Source: Thermomonas sp. XSG (GTDB lineage: Bacteria > Pseudomonadota > Gammaproteobacteria > Xanthomonadales > Xanthomonadaceae). From it: 64,000 nucleotides of DNA. Location: contig NZ_CP061497.1 of the NCBI RefSeq assembly GCF_014678725.1, positions 2,124,001-2,188,000 of the forward strand, given 5' to 3'. The notes under the pieces are model-generated. The model worked only from the letters and a program-made list of their open reading frames with translations. It did no database searches and had not been told where the DNA came from. The position numbers and the translations under genes are program-made. Below, piece by piece: positions 42,827 to 52,439 of this stretch. Position 1 is the stretch's first letter. Each line of letters opens with the position of its first letter.

Positions 42827-44431
42827 TCAGTCTGTTTTGATCGCCTGCGCATGCTCGCGGGTGGCGAGGAACTCCACCCCGGGCGCGCGCTCCTGCGCCA
42901 GCTGCAGGTTGACCCGGCTGGGCGCGAGGTAAACCAGTGCGCCGGATGCATCGATGGCGAGGTTCAGCGCGTTCTTCTCGCGGAACTCCTCGAGCTTCTT
43001 CGCATCACTGCAGCGGATCCAGCGTGCGGTGGCCACCTGCACCTGTTCGAAGATCGCCTCGACGCCGTATTCGTCCTTGAGACGGTACGCCGCCACGTCG
43101 AACTGCAGCACGCCGACCGCACCCAGCACCAGGTCGTTGCTCATCAGCGGCTTGAAGAACTGGGTGGCGCCTTCCTCGCTCAGCTGGGCCAGGCCCTTCT
43201 GCAGCTGCTTGAGCTTGAGCGGGTCGCGCAGGCGTGCGCGCCGGAACAGCTCCGGGGCGAAGCTGGGGATGCCGGTGAACGAAAGTTTCTCGCCTTCGGT
43301 GAAGGTGTCGCCGATGGAGATGGTGCCGTGGTTGTGGATGCCGATCACATCGCCCGGAAAGGCGCTTTCGGCGATCTCGCGGTCGCTGGCCATGAAGGTC
43401 AGCGCGTTGGCCAGCTTCACTTCCTTGCCGCTGCGCACGTGGAACGCCTTCATGCCGGCGCTGAACTTGCCGGAACAAACGCGCATGAACGCCACACGGT
43501 CGCGATGCATCGGGTCCATGTTGGCCTGGATCTTGAACACGAAGCCGGTGAGCTTGCCTTCCGAGGCCGCCACCTCGCGGCTGGTGGTGGCGCGGGTGCC
43601 GGGCGCGGGCGCGTGCTGCACGAAGAAGTCCAGCAGCGGCTGCACGCCGAAGTTGTTGACGCCGGAGCCGAAGAACACCGGCGACTGCCTGCCGGCCAGG
43701 TATTCGGCGTGGTCGAATGCCGCCGACGCACCCTGCACCAGTTCCAGCTGCTCGCGCACTTCGGCCAGCATGGCGGCGCCGATGGCGGCCTCCACGCCCG
43801 GATCGTCCAGCGACGGGAAGATGGTGGAGTCCTGGCGGGTGAAGTTGCGCCCGGATTCGTACAGGTGCACTTCGCCGCTGATCAGGTGCACCACGCCCTT
43901 CAGGCGCTTGCCCATGCCAATCGGCCAGGTCACAGGCGCGCACTGGATGCCCAGCACCGATTCGATCTCGTCCAGCAGGTCGATCGGGTCCTTGCCTTCG
44001 CGGTCGAGCTTGTTGACGAAGGTCATGATCGGCGTGTCGCGCAGGCGGCACACCTCCATCAGCTTGATCGTGCGTTCCTCCACGCCCTTGGCGACGTCGA
44101 TCACCATCAGCGCGGAGTCCACCGCGGTGAGCACGCGATAGGTGTCCTCGCCGAAGTCGGCGTGGCCGGGCGTGTCCAGCAGGTTGACGATGCGGCCCTC
44201 GTAAGGGAACTGCATCACCGAGCTGGTCACGGAAATGCCGCGCTCCTTCTCGAGCGCCATCCAGTCGGATGTCGCGTGGCGGGCGGCCTTGCGGCCCTTC
44301 ACCGAACCGGCCATCTGGATCGCGCCCCCGAACAGCAGCAGCTTTTCGGTGAGCGTGGTCTTGCCGGCGTCGGGGTGGGAGATGATGGCGAAAGTGCGAC
44401 GGCGCGCAGCTTCGATAGCGACTTCTGACAT
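42827..44431 (-). CDS. prfC: PrfC, peptide chain release factor 3
   Basis: GTPase that recycles RF1/RF2 from the ribosome after termination. The 534-residue product shows G1 [23 protein letters not shown] (residues 18-40), G2/switch [14 protein letters not shown]3 DTPGHADF and G4 NKLDREG, and the RF3-specific C-domain ([38 protein letters not shown]). A TATAAT ends 6 nt before the ATG, which would place transcription start on or next to the start codon; there is no ribosome-binding site. The frame remains open far upstream, but that part is antisense to other genes. Confidence 0.95.
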   Translation of the reverse strand: MSEVAIEAARRRTFAIISHPDAGKTTLTEKLLLFGGAIQMAGSVKGRKAARHATSDWMALEKERGISVTSSVMQFPYEGRIVNLLDTPGHADFGEDTYRVLTAVDSALMVIDVAKGVEERTIKLMEVCRLRDTPIMTFVNKLDREGKDPIDLLDEIESVLGIQCAPVTWPIGMGKRLKGVVHLISGEVHLYESGRNFTRQDSTIFPSLDDPGVEAAIGAAMLAEVREQLELVQGASAAFDHAEYLAGRQSPVFFGSGVNNFGVQPLLDFFVQHAPAPGTRATTSREVAASEGKLTGFVFKIQANMDPMHRDRVAFMRVCSGKFSAGMKAFHVRSGKEVKLANALTFMASDREIAESAFPGDVIGIHNHGTISIGDTFTEGEKLSFTGIPSFAPELFRRARLRDPLKLKQLQKGLAQLSEEGATQFFKPLMSNDLVLGAVGVLQFDVAAYRLKDEYGVEAIFEQVQVATARWIRCSDAKKLEEFREKNALNLAIDASGALVYLAPSRVNLQLAQERAPGVEFLATREHAQAIKTD

Positions 44432-44443
44432 TGCCAAATTATA
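44432..44443 (-). promoter_or_regulatory. -10 element directly abutting the prfC start codon
   Basis: On the minus strand TATAAT is followed by TTGGCA and then ATG, so the predicted +1 is the A of the start codon. No good -35 hexamer is seen 16-18 nt upstream (TGCGGC region). This suggests a leaderless prfC mRNA. Confidence 0.5.
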
Positions 44444-44590
44444 CCGGCGGGGGCAGCATGGCCGCAGCGGTGCCGGCCCTGACCGGTTTCCGCGTTTCAT
44501 GGTGGGCGCGTCCCTGCAAGGCAGGGCGACGCGATGCCAGTCCGCCGCCGCCGCGGCGCGCCCGGGGAAACCTGCTGAAAAGGTGTCGTA

Positions 44591-45709
44591 GTGCACATAG
44601 TCATTGTCGGTGAGGACGCGGCGCGGGCCGCCGAATTCGAAGGCCTGCTGGCTGATTTCGGGCTGGACTGGGACATCGCCTGGCTGCCGGAAGGGGTGCA
44701 GGTGGAGGCGGGCATGCCCGCGTTCGACGTGTTCGTCTGCGGGCTGAGTCCGGGTGCGATGAGCGGGCCGGAGATGCTGGCGCGGGTTGCAGCGCTGTAC
44801 CCGCAGGCGGTCCGCATCCTGCTGCTGGACCAGTCGCCGGACCAGGACAGCGTGGACATCGCGCAGGGCCTGGAATGCGCGCATCGCGTACTCGCCCGTC
44901 CGCTGGATCCGGGCGAGCTGGTGGCCGCAGTGGAGAGCGTCATCGAACTGCGTGAGCTGCTCGACAACGAGGCGCTCAAGCAGACGTTGGGCCGGATCAG
45001 CTCGCTGCCGCCGCCACCGCGGCTGTATTTGCAGCTGACCCGCCTTCTGCGCGATCCGGATGCGAGCAACCAGGCGATCTCGCAGGCGCTGTCGCAAGAC
45101 CCGGCGATCGCGGCCAAGGTGCTGCGACTGTGCAATTCCGCCTACTTCTCCGGGGGGCGCGAGATCAGCGACATGCGCGCGGCGGTGCTGCGGCTGGGCC
45201 ATCAGGCGCTGCTGCGGATGGTGCTGACCATCGAGGCGTTTGGTGGCAGCGGCTTCGGCAGCGGCAAGCAGCGCGAGGAAGTGCAGGACCGCGCGCTGCG
45301 CGCGTCCAACCTGGCACGGCGTCTGCTGCCTGGCCCCAGCGCAGAGCTGGCGGCCACCGCCAGCCTGCTGGCCGAGGTGGGCCGGCTGCTGCCGGGCGTG
45401 GCCGCCGGCGAGGAGGAGGAAACCAACGACCTGGGCGAGCCGAAGCCGCACTATGCCGAAGCGGGTGCCTATCTGCTCGGCCTGTGGGGCCTGCCGATGC
45501 CGATCGTCGAAGCAGTGGCCTACCAGCGCCGGCCGGGGCAGATGCGTTCCGGCGGCTTCTGGGTGACCGGCGCCGTGCACGTGGCCAGCGCACTGGTGGC
45601 CGGCAATGAGCCGGACGAGGCCTACCTGCGGTCGGTCGGCATGCTGGACAAGCTGCCGCAGTGGCGCGAACTGGTCGAACCGTCGACGCTCGACGAAGAA
45701 GTGGCCTGA
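44591..45709 (+). CDS. HDOD-domain protein with an N-terminal receiver-like domain
   Basis: A 372-residue signalling protein. The first ~120 residues resemble a response-regulator fold ([49 protein letters not shown]), but the phospho-Asp position in FDVFVCG is not Asp, so it is probably not phosphorylated. The HDOD domain (about 135-335) shows [49 protein letters not shown] and [25 protein letters not shown] start. It converges on and overlaps the M23 peptidase gene by 88 nt. Confidence 0.85.
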   Translation: MHIVIVGEDAARAAEFEGLLADFGLDWDIAWLPEGVQVEAGMPAFDVFVCGLSPGAMSGPEMLARVAALYPQAVRILLLDQSPDQDSVDIAQGLECAHRVLARPLDPGELVAAVESVIELRELLDNEALKQTLGRISSLPPPPRLYLQLTRLLRDPDASNQAISQALSQDPAIAAKVLRLCNSAYFSGGREISDMRAAVLRLGHQALLRMVLTIEAFGGSGFGSGKQREEVQDRALRASNLARRLLPGPSAELAATASLLAEVGRLLPGVAAGEEEETNDLGEPKPHYAEAGAYLLGLWGLPMPIVEAVAYQRRPGQMRSGGFWVTGAVHVASALVAGNEPDEAYLRSVGMLDKLPQWRELVEPSTLDEEVA

Positions 45710-46515
45710 GCCGCTCCGGGTGCATCCGCGCCCGGATCTGCGGAGGGCATGCGGAACGCGATTGTTTCCAGTTGCATGCCCCGGTTGACCTGCACCGCGA
45801 AATGCAGGTGCGGCGCAGTGCTGTAGCCGGTGTTGCCGGACAGCCCGATGCGCTGCCCGGCTTCCACCCGCTGGCCGATGCTCACCAGTACGCCCCCTTC
45901 GGCAAGATGCGCGTACAGCGCCATGCTGCCGTCGTCGTGCAGGATGCGGATGTAGTTGGCGCGGCCGGCATCGCGCGCCCGGTCCAGGCCGTGGTCGCGG
46001 AACCCGCCCTGCGTCTGCATCACCACCCCGCCGCGCGCGGCCAGGACGGGCGTGCCCACCGGCACCGCGAAATCCAGCGCATGGCGGTTTTCCGCGTCGT
46101 GGTGGCTGAATCCGCCATCGAAGCCCTGGTCGATGCAGGCCTGTGCCTGCGCCACGGGCAGGGCGTAGATCACGTCGCGGGGCCGCGCGTTGGAGCTGCC
46201 GGGGATCCCCTGCAGGCGCAGCCGCAGCCAGCCGTTGCGTCCAGGAGGCGCCTGCAGCCGCGCCACCAGAGCGCTGCCTGCCGCGGGCACGCCGGCGCGT
46301 GCGGGCAACAGCGGCTGGCTGGGCGGCGGGGTGCCCCCGGCCACATCCAGCCGTACCTCGATCGGTCCGGCCAGCAGATTGTCGGCCCACGCCAGATAGC
46401 CATCGTCGCTGGGCTCGATGCGCAGCCTCGCCACGGCTGGCGTATCGGCCGCCGGCGCGGCGGCGTTGGAGGCGCTGCACAGGCAGGCCAGCAGGAGGAG
46501 GAGAAGCGGACGCAT
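45622..46515 (-). CDS. M23 family peptidoglycan endopeptidase
   Basis: A 297-residue exported peptidase with a signal peptide ([20 protein letters not shown]), a beta-sandwich N-domain and a LytM/M23 domain. The zinc motif lies in [28 protein letters not shown] (H and D ligands) and in HLHFAVQ (HxH) near residue 245. Conserved [18 protein letters not shown] is also present. The start at 46515 is used because the longer frame adds an Arg/Pro lead before the signal peptide. Its 3' end overlaps the HDOD gene on the other strand, and its start faces the riboswitch-controlled met operon. Confidence 0.9.
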   Translation of the reverse strand: MRPLLLLLLACLCSASNAAAPAADTPAVARLRIEPSDDGYLAWADNLLAGPIEVRLDVAGGTPPPSQPLLPARAGVPAAGSALVARLQAPPGRNGWLRLRLQGIPGSSNARPRDVIYALPVAQAQACIDQGFDGGFSHHDAENRHALDFAVPVGTPVLAARGGVVMQTQGGFRDHGLDRARDAGRANYIRILHDDGSMALYAHLAEGGVLVSIGQRVEAGQRIGLSGNTGYSTAPHLHFAVQVNRGMQLETIAFRMPSADPGADAPGAAQATSSSSVDGSTSSRHCGSLSSMPTDRR

Positions 46516-46637
46516 CGCCGGAGTATGCCGGCCGGGCGGCAACCTGTCCCTGCAGGGTGCGGGCGCGGCAGCGCGGGAGGCTGCCACGCCGGCTCATGAT
46601 GTTTGGTTATTAACATCGCTTCATCCGAATGAAGAGA

Positions 46638-46666
46638 TTGACACGGTGGCGAGGCACCTCCAGACT
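46638..46666 (+). promoter_or_regulatory. Promoter of the metX operon
   Basis: A perfect TTGACA (46638-46643), a 17-nt spacer, then CAGACT (46661-46666), a poor -10. The predicted start, about 46673, coincides with the 5' edge of the SAM riboswitch. Confidence 0.6.
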
Positions 46667-46670
46667 GGAC

Positions 46671-46794
46671 GCATCCATCGAGACCGGCGGAGGGACAGGC
46701 CCTTTGATGCCGGGGCAACCAGACGGCGCGCGCAGGCGCGTTGGCGAGGTGCCAAATCCTGCGGGGACCTGAGCGTCTGCCGGAAGATGGTTGC
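46671..46794 (+). promoter_or_regulatory. SAM-I (S-box) riboswitch
   Basis: The S-box core is plain: GGAGGGAC at 46689-46696 followed by GGCCC, GGCAACC at 46714-46720, and GGTGCCAAATCC at 46748-46759. P1 closes GCA-T-CCATC (46671-46679) with GATGG-T-TGC (46786-46794). It lies 93 nt upstream of metX, the first enzyme of the methionine branch. SAM binding should lower expression of the metX-metB-hom operon. Confidence 0.95.
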
Positions 46795-46852
46795 GAAGCC
46801 GCCCACTGCGGTTCGCGACGCCGACGCGTTCGGCCTTCCCGCATCCCCGCGC

Positions 46853-46882
46853 GACTCCGATGGGCTGTCCATCGCCGGAGTC
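46853..46882 (+). promoter_or_regulatory. Shine-Dalgarno sequestering hairpin (riboswitch expression platform)
   Basis: GACTCCG (46853-46859) pairs with CGGAGTC (46876-46882), with GATGG/CCATC inside. The 3' arm contains the CGGAG ribosome-binding site of metX, 6 nt before its GTG. No T-run follows, so control by SD occlusion is favoured over termination. Confidence 0.65.
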
Positions 46883-46886
46883 CGCC

Positions 46887-47960
46887 GTGAACCTTGCCAA
46901 CCGCCTCGCCCCGTCCTGCCATCCCCTTCCCCGGGCGGCGGAGCCGATGCCTGCGGTTCCGGCGGACGCCGCCGATGCTCGCCTTGGAAGCGTGGACGCG
47001 GTGCTGGCCAGCCGTCATGCCGGCACCCGCAGGCTGCGCCTGGACTACGAACTGGTGGGTCCCGCCGGTGCGCCGGTGGTGTTCGTGGCCGGCGGGATTT
47101 CCGCGCATCGCCACGTCGCCGCCAATGCGCTGGACGCCGCCCCCGGCTGGGCCGAGGGCCTGCTGGGGGCCGGCCGCGCACTGGATCCGTCGCGGCTGCG
47201 CATCCTCGCCTTCGACTACGTCGGCGCCGACGGCAGCCTGGACGCGCCCATCGACACCGCCGATCAGGCCGATGCGGTGGCGCTGCTGCTGGACGCATTG
47301 GGCATCGACGCGCTGACCGGTTACGTGGGCTATTCCTACGGTGCGCTGGTGGGCCTGCAGCTGGCGGTGCGGCATGCGGCGCGGCTGCGCAAGCTGGTGG
47401 CGGTGAGCGGCGTGCATCGCCCGCATCCGTATGCCGCGGCATGGCGCGCGCTGCAGCGCAAGGCGGTGGCGCTGGGGCGGCTGCAGTGCGCCGACGAGCA
47501 GGGGCTGTCGCTGGCGCGCCAGTTCGCGATGCTGAGCTACCGCACCCCGGAGGAATTCGCCGAGCGCTTCGACGCGCTGCCGCGGATCTGCAACGGCCAG
47601 GTGCGGGTTGCGGCCGAGGATTACCTGGACGCGGCCGGGGCGAAGTTCGTCGCCCGCGTCTCGCCCACCGCCTGGCTGCGGCTGTCCGAGTCCATCGACC
47701 TGCACCGCATTGATCCCGCGCAGGTGGGCGTGCCGGTGTCGGTGATCGCGGTCGAAGGCGACCGGCTGGTGCCGATGGCCGACGCGGTGGAGCTGATCGA
47801 AGGCCTCGGCGGCCGCGGCCGCCTGCGCGTGCTGCGCTCGCCCTACGGCCACGACGCCTTCCTCAAGGAAACCGACCGCATCGACGCGCTGCTGGCCAGC
47901 GAACTGTTCGGCCCTGCCTCCCGCATTCCCCTTCCCGAATCCACCGGAGTTCCTGCATGA
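46887..47960 (+). CDS. metX: MetX-type homoserine O-acyltransferase
   Basis: Alpha/beta hydrolase-fold enzyme that acylates homoserine, the committed step to methionine. The 357-residue product has the nucleophile elbow GYSYG (Ser at about residue 148), the acid Asp in AVEGDRLVP (about 291) and the His in YGHDAF (about 321). Whether acetyl-CoA or succinyl-CoA is used cannot be told by eye; Xanthomonas homologues have been assigned succinyl activity (MetXs). The GTG at 46887 is chosen because CGGAG is 6 nt upstream and lies in the riboswitch platform. metB overlaps by 4 nt (ATGA). Confidence 0.9.
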   Translation: MNLANRLAPSCHPLPRAAEPMPAVPADAADARLGSVDAVLASRHAGTRRLRLDYELVGPAGAPVVFVAGGISAHRHVAANALDAAPGWAEGLLGAGRALDPSRLRILAFDYVGADGSLDAPIDTADQADAVALLLDALGIDALTGYVGYSYGALVGLQLAVRHAARLRKLVAVSGVHRPHPYAAAWRALQRKAVALGRLQCADEQGLSLARQFAMLSYRTPEEFAERFDALPRICNGQVRVAAEDYLDAAGAKFVARVSPTAWLRLSESIDLHRIDPAQVGVPVSVIAVEGDRLVPMADAVELIEGLGGRGRLRVLRSPYGHDAFLKETDRIDALLASELFGPASRIPLPESTGVPA

Positions 47961-49168
47961 GTACTGGCATCCCCGCCGCGGACAGCCGCGCCGCCACCCG
48001 CGCGGTGCGCGCCGGCATCGACCGCGACACCGCCTTCGGCGCGGTCACCCCGCCGCTGGTGCTGTCGTCGAACTTCAGCTTCGCTGGCTTCAACGACAAG
48101 CGTACCTACGACTACACCCGTAGCGGCAACCCCACCCGCGACCTGCTGGGCGAAGCGCTGGCCGAACTGGAAGGCGGCGCCGGGGGCGTCATCACCGCCA
48201 CCGGGATGGGCGCGATCACACTGGTCCTGAACGCGCTGCTGCAGCCGGGCGATGTGCTGGTGGTGCCGCACGATTGCTATGGCGGCAGCTGGCGGCTGTT
48301 CAACGCACTGGCGAAGAAGGGCGCGTTCGAACTGGTCACCTGCAACCTCACCGATCCGCAGGCGCTGGCCGCGGCGCTGGCGCGCAACCCCCGGCTGGTC
48401 TGGATCGAAACCCCGTCCAACCCGCTGCTGCGTATCACCGACCTGCGCCTGGTGATCGAGGCCGCGCACGCCGCCGGTGCGCTGGCGGTGGCGGACAACA
48501 CCTTCCTGTCGCCGGCGCTGCAGCGGCCGATCGCCGATTTCGGCGCCGACGTGGTGGTGCACTCCACCACCAAGTACATCAACGGCCACAGCGACGTGGT
48601 CGGCGGCGCAGCCGTGGCGAAGGACGCCGACGTGCACGCGCAGCTGGCGTGGTGGGCGAACGCGCTGGGCCTGACCGGCTCGCCGTTCGACAGTTTCCTG
48701 ACCCTGCGCGGCCTGCGCACCCTGGATGCGCGCCTGCGCGTGCACCAGGAAAACACGCAGGCGCTGGTGGCGTTGCTGGATGGCCACCCGGCGGTGCGCG
48801 TCGTGCATTACCCGGGACTGGAAAGCCACCCCGGTCACGCCTTGGCGGCGCGGCAGCAGCATGGCTTCGGGGCGATGCTCAGCGTGGAGCTGGACGGCGG
48901 CGAGGCGGCGGTGCGCGCATTCGTCGATGGCCTGCGCTACTTCACCCTGGCCGAGTCTCTGGGCGGGGTGGAGAGTCTGGTCGCGCACCCGGCCACCATG
49001 ACCCACGCGGCGATGAGCGCCGAGGCGCGCGCCGCCGCCGGTATCGGTGATGGGCTGCTGCGGCTGTCGGTGGGCATCGAGCACGTCGACGATCTGCTGG
49101 CCGACCTGGCCGATGCATTGGCGCGCGCGCAGGCTGCGGGCGCCGACAAACGCCAGGCCGCGCGGTGA
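47957..49168 (+). CDS. metB: Cystathionine gamma-synthase / O-acylhomoserine sulfhydrylase family
   Basis: PLP enzyme of 403 residues that replaces the acyl group of acyl-homoserine with cysteine (or sulfide). The PLP lysine is in VVHSTTKYINGHSDVVGG; YDYTRSGNPTRDLLGEALAELEGG and IETPSNPLLRITDL are family signatures. It is translationally coupled to metX upstream (ATGA) and to hom downstream (GTGA). Cystathionine gamma-synthase versus sulfhydrylase activity is not separable from motifs alone; operon context fits either. Confidence 0.92.
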   Translation: MSTGIPAADSRAATRAVRAGIDRDTAFGAVTPPLVLSSNFSFAGFNDKRTYDYTRSGNPTRDLLGEALAELEGGAGGVITATGMGAITLVLNALLQPGDVLVVPHDCYGGSWRLFNALAKKGAFELVTCNLTDPQALAAALARNPRLVWIETPSNPLLRITDLRLVIEAAHAAGALAVADNTFLSPALQRPIADFGADVVVHSTTKYINGHSDVVGGAAVAKDADVHAQLAWWANALGLTGSPFDSFLTLRGLRTLDARLRVHQENTQALVALLDGHPAVRVVHYPGLESHPGHALAARQQHGFGAMLSVELDGGEAAVRAFVDGLRYFTLAESLGGVESLVAHPATMTHAAMSAEARAAAGIGDGLLRLSVGIEHVDDLLADLADALARAQAAGADKRQAAR

Positions 49169-50310
49169 GCGCGCGGATCGCTGCGCTGCGCACGGCGCAG
49201 GTCGCACCGGCGCGGCTGGCACTGCTGGGCACCGGTACTGTCGGCAGCGCGGTGTGGGCGCGGTTGGCCGGCTGGCACGGCACCCCGCTGGGGCAGCGGT
49301 TGTCGCTGGTGCACGCGGCCAATTCGCGCTACGCGCTCGGCAATCCCGCCGGCATTCCCAGCGACGCCGGCGAATTGCTGCTGCAGCATGCGCCGCAGGC
49401 CAGTTCGCTGGCCGCGGTGGAAGACGCGCTGACGGGCACCGGCACCCGAATCGTCATCGACGCGACCGCCTCGGAAGCGGTGGCGGCGCAGCATGCCCAC
49501 TGGCTGGCGCGCGGCATCCACGTGGTCACCGCCTGCAAGCTGGGGCAAGGCACTGCGCTGTCGCGCTGGCAGGCGATCCAGGCCGCGCAGCGGGCGGGCG
49601 GCACCCGCTACGGCGACAGCGCCACGGTCGGCGCCGGGCTGCCGCTACTGCGTTCGCTGCGTGCGCTGCAGGCCGGTGGCGACCGCATCCACGCGATCGC
49701 CGGGGTGCTGTCCGGTTCGCTGGCGTGGCTGTTCAACCACTACGACGGCAAGCAGCCGTTTTCCGGCTTCGTCCGGCAGGCGCGTGATGCCGGCTATACC
49801 GAGCCGGACCCGCGCGAAGACCTGTCCGGCGAGGACGTGCGGCGCAAGCTGCTGATCCTGGCGCGCGCGTCGGGCTTCCCGCTGGAAGCCGAGGCGGTGC
49901 GGGTGCAGTCGCTGGTGCCGCCGGCGCTGGCGGCGCTGCCGCGCGAGGCGCTGGACGCCGCGCTGCCGGCGCTGGACGCACCGCTGCGCGAGCGCTACGC
50001 CAGTGCCTACAAGGACGGCGCGAAGCTGCGCTTCGTCGCCCGTCTGGATGTCGACGGGCGCGCCACGGTGGGTCTGGAAGCCCTGCCTGTCGAGCACCCG
50101 CTGGTGGGCGGCGGCGGCACCGACAACAGGGTGGCGATCTGGTCCGACCGCTATCGCGAACAGCCATTGCTGATCCAGGGGCCCGGCGCCGGCGCGGCGG
50201 TGACCGCGGCTGCGCTGCTGGACGATGCGCTGGCGATCCAGGCCAGCACGGCTCAGCCGTTGGGCAGGCCGAAGAAATCGGCGATCGGCACCGGCCGCTG
50301 GAACACGTAA
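49165..50310 (+). CDS. hom: Homoserine dehydrogenase (monofunctional, no ACT domain)
   Basis: NAD(P)-dependent enzyme making homoserine from aspartate semialdehyde. The 381-residue product has the Rossmann motif LALLGTGTVGSAVWARL (residues 18-34), VIDATASEAVAA, HVVTACKLGQGTALSRW and GTRYGDSATVGAGLPLLRSL catalytic-domain signatures, with DLSGEDVRRKLLILARASG. It stops before the C-terminal ACT domain of ~430-residue homologues, so threonine feedback may be absent. Being downstream of the SAM riboswitch, homoserine supply is tied to methionine demand. Its 3' end overlaps the convergent c-di-GMP gene by 58 nt. Confidence 0.93.
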   Translation: MSARIAALRTAQVAPARLALLGTGTVGSAVWARLAGWHGTPLGQRLSLVHAANSRYALGNPAGIPSDAGELLLQHAPQASSLAAVEDALTGTGTRIVIDATASEAVAAQHAHWLARGIHVVTACKLGQGTALSRWQAIQAAQRAGGTRYGDSATVGAGLPLLRSLRALQAGGDRIHAIAGVLSGSLAWLFNHYDGKQPFSGFVRQARDAGYTEPDPREDLSGEDVRRKLLILARASGFPLEAEAVRVQSLVPPALAALPREALDAALPALDAPLRERYASAYKDGAKLRFVARLDVDGRATVGLEALPVEHPLVGGGGTDNRVAIWSDRYREQPLLIQGPGAGAAVTAAALLDDALAIQASTAQPLGRPKKSAIGTGRWNT

Positions 50311-52436
50311 CCCTGCGCGTAGTCCACCTGCAGCACCTGCAGCCGGTTTAGCTGCTCCTCGGTTTCCACCTGCTCGCCCACCGCACGCATGTCCAGCAGG
50401 TGGGCGATCTCGGTGATCGAACGCACCACCGCCTCCGACAGCCGCGATTCCGCGAGGTCGCGGACGAAGCCGCCGTCGATCTTGAGGTAGTCCACCTGCA
50501 GGTCGCGCAGGTAGCCGAACGAACAGAAGCCGGTGCCGAAGTCGTCCAGCGCGAACTGGCAGCCCAGCTCGCGCATGCGGGCAATGAACCGGCGGGTGCG
50601 GGTGAGGTCGCGGACCACGCTGGTTTCGGTGATTTCAAGACACAGCTGGCCCGGCCCCAGCGGGCTGTGGCGCAGGCGGCCGGCGGCGTAATCCGCGAAC
50701 TCGTCGTCGGCCAGGGTGGCGGCGCCGAGGTTGATGTTGCATTGGCCGATCTGCGCCGCCGCGGCGCGGTGTGCATCCAGCCAGTCCAGCACCTCATCCA
50801 GCACGTGGCGGTCCAGGCGCGGGCCCAGCCGGTAACGCTCGGCCGCGGCGATCATGTCGGCCGGCGCGCGCAACCGGCCCTCGCCGTCGCGCCAGCGCAG
50901 CAGCACTTCGAAATGCGTCTGCACCGCACCGGGTGCGTGCAGGTTCACGATCGGCTGGCACCACAGCTCGAAGCGGCGCTGGTCCAGCGCTTCGCGCGCG
51001 TCCAGCGCATTGCGCATCATCCGGCTGCGCGAGCGCAGGCTTTCGACGTTCTGGCCGGCGACCAGCAGGCGGTTTCCGCCCAGCTCCTTGGCCTCGTGGC
51101 AGGCGGTGTCCACTTGCGACAGCAGGTCGTCGAAGCTGGCGTGCGGCGGCAGGCTGGCGGCGATGCCGATGCTGGCGGTGGCGCGCAGGGTGCCGCCTTG
51201 CCAGACCACCCGCAGCTCTTCAATCGCGGCCAACAGGCGACGCCCGGCGACGGTGGCGGTGGCCACGTCCTGCGGTGCCAGGATGGTGAATTCGTCGCCG
51301 CTGCTGTGCGCCACCAGCGCATCGTTGTCGAAAGCGTCCCGCACCAGCGTTGCCACGTGCCGCAACGCCTCGTCGCCGGCGGCATGGCTGGCGGCATCGT
51401 TGACCAGCTTGAAGTTGTCCAGGTCGACGTACAGCAGGGTCTGTGCTTCGTTCGACCGTGCCAGTCGCGCGCGCGCCAGCTCCTCGAACGCGTCGCGGTT
51501 GAGCAAGCCGGTCAGCGGGTCGGTGGTGGCCCGCAGGCGCAGCGCCTCCATGGTGTCCGCGCGCTCGTTGTACGAGGCCACCAGCAGGATCGGCACCACC
51601 GAGTTCACCACCAGCGTGCCCATCATCAGGGCGGTGTCGTGCAGCAGCTCCGGGCGCGCGATGCCGCCCAGGCCCAGGCCCATCACCATTGCCAAGGCCA
51701 CCGTCACCAGCATGGTCGCGCCGGCGGTGAACAGGGGCGGGTAGCGCGCCGCCGACCACAGCAGCAGCGCCAGCGGCAGGGTGGCCACCGACAGCGGGTA
51801 CAGGCTGCCGCCGTGGGTGACCCAAATGCCCCCCGCCAGCGCCACCAGCATCGCTGCGGCCCACGCGACGCGTTCGCGGGTGCTGGCACCGGCAGATGCC
51901 GGCTGCGGCACCGCCAGCTGGCTGGCAAACAACAGCAGCAGGAAGGGCAGGAAGGCGGTGACGCCCAGCAGGTCGCCGAGCGTCCATTGCAGGAAGACCC
52001 GCAGCAAATCGGCAGCCGGCGCCATCTGCGCGGCCAGCATGCCGGCCGCGCCGACCAGGGCACTTCCGGCCGACAGCAGCAGGCCGCCTCGCAGGAGCAG
52101 GAAACCATCCGCGACCCGCAGCTGCAGGCGCGGCTGGCGACTGCCCACATAGGCGCAGGCGGCCACGGTGCCTACGTAGTTGCTGGCCAGCGAGAACGGC
52201 AGGAATGCTGCGGGCACCGGCGCCAGCAGCAGGTGCACAAGCAGTTGCGCCGCGGGGATCGCCAGTGCGTAGCGCAGCCCGTAGCGCAGCACCATCGCGT
52301 AGCCGATGCCGGCCGCGGGCCAAAACAGGCTGACGTCCGCCGGCGTGCGCAGGTACAGCACGGCAAGCGCCGCGCCGGCGAAATACAGCGCACCCAGGAG
52401 GATGGCGCGCAGCGCTGGCGTGACGATGTTCTGCAT
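50253..52436 (-). CDS. MASE1-GGDEF-EAL c-di-GMP turnover protein
   Basis: A 727-residue membrane protein. The N-terminal ~290 residues form a MASE1-like sensor with about eight helices (VSLFWPAAGIGYAMVLRYG). The GGDEF domain (about 305-465) has active-site loop SGDEF instead of GGDEF and lacks an obvious RxxD site. The EAL domain (about 475-720) has FEVLLRW (EVL form of the signature), ETSVVRDL, DDFGTGFCSFGYL and KIDGGFV, so phosphodiesterase activity is likely. It starts 3 nt after the stop of the propeller-GGDEF gene, so a synthase and a putative hydrolase are co-expressed. Confidence 0.92.
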   Translation of the reverse strand: MQNIVTPALRAILLGALYFAGAALAVLYLRTPADVSLFWPAAGIGYAMVLRYGLRYALAIPAAQLLVHLLLAPVPAAFLPFSLASNYVGTVAACAYVGSRQPRLQLRVADGFLLLRGGLLLSAGSALVGAAGMLAAQMAPAADLLRVFLQWTLGDLLGVTAFLPFLLLLFASQLAVPQPASAGASTRERVAWAAAMLVALAGGIWVTHGGSLYPLSVATLPLALLLWSAARYPPLFTAGATMLVTVALAMVMGLGLGGIARPELLHDTALMMGTLVVNSVVPILLVASYNERADTMEALRLRATTDPLTGLLNRDAFEELARARLARSNEAQTLLYVDLDNFKLVNDAASHAAGDEALRHVATLVRDAFDNDALVAHSSGDEFTILAPQDVATATVAGRRLLAAIEELRVVWQGGTLRATASIGIAASLPPHASFDDLLSQVDTACHEAKELGGNRLLVAGQNVESLRSRSRMMRNALDAREALDQRRFELWCQPIVNLHAPGAVQTHFEVLLRWRDGEGRLRAPADMIAAAERYRLGPRLDRHVLDEVLDWLDAHRAAAAQIGQCNINLGAATLADDEFADYAAGRLRHSPLGPGQLCLEITETSVVRDLTRTRRFIARMRELGCQFALDDFGTGFCSFGYLRDLQVDYLKIDGGFVRDLAESRLSEAVVRSITEIAHLLDMRAVGEQVETEEQLNRLQVLQVDYAQGYVFQRPVPIADFFGLPNG

Positions 52437-52439
52437 GGA

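Noticed and set aside
44432-46597. N-terminal extension of the release factor 3 frame
   Set aside because: Overlaps the HDOD and M23 genes and lacks protein character; RF3 begins normally at 44431.
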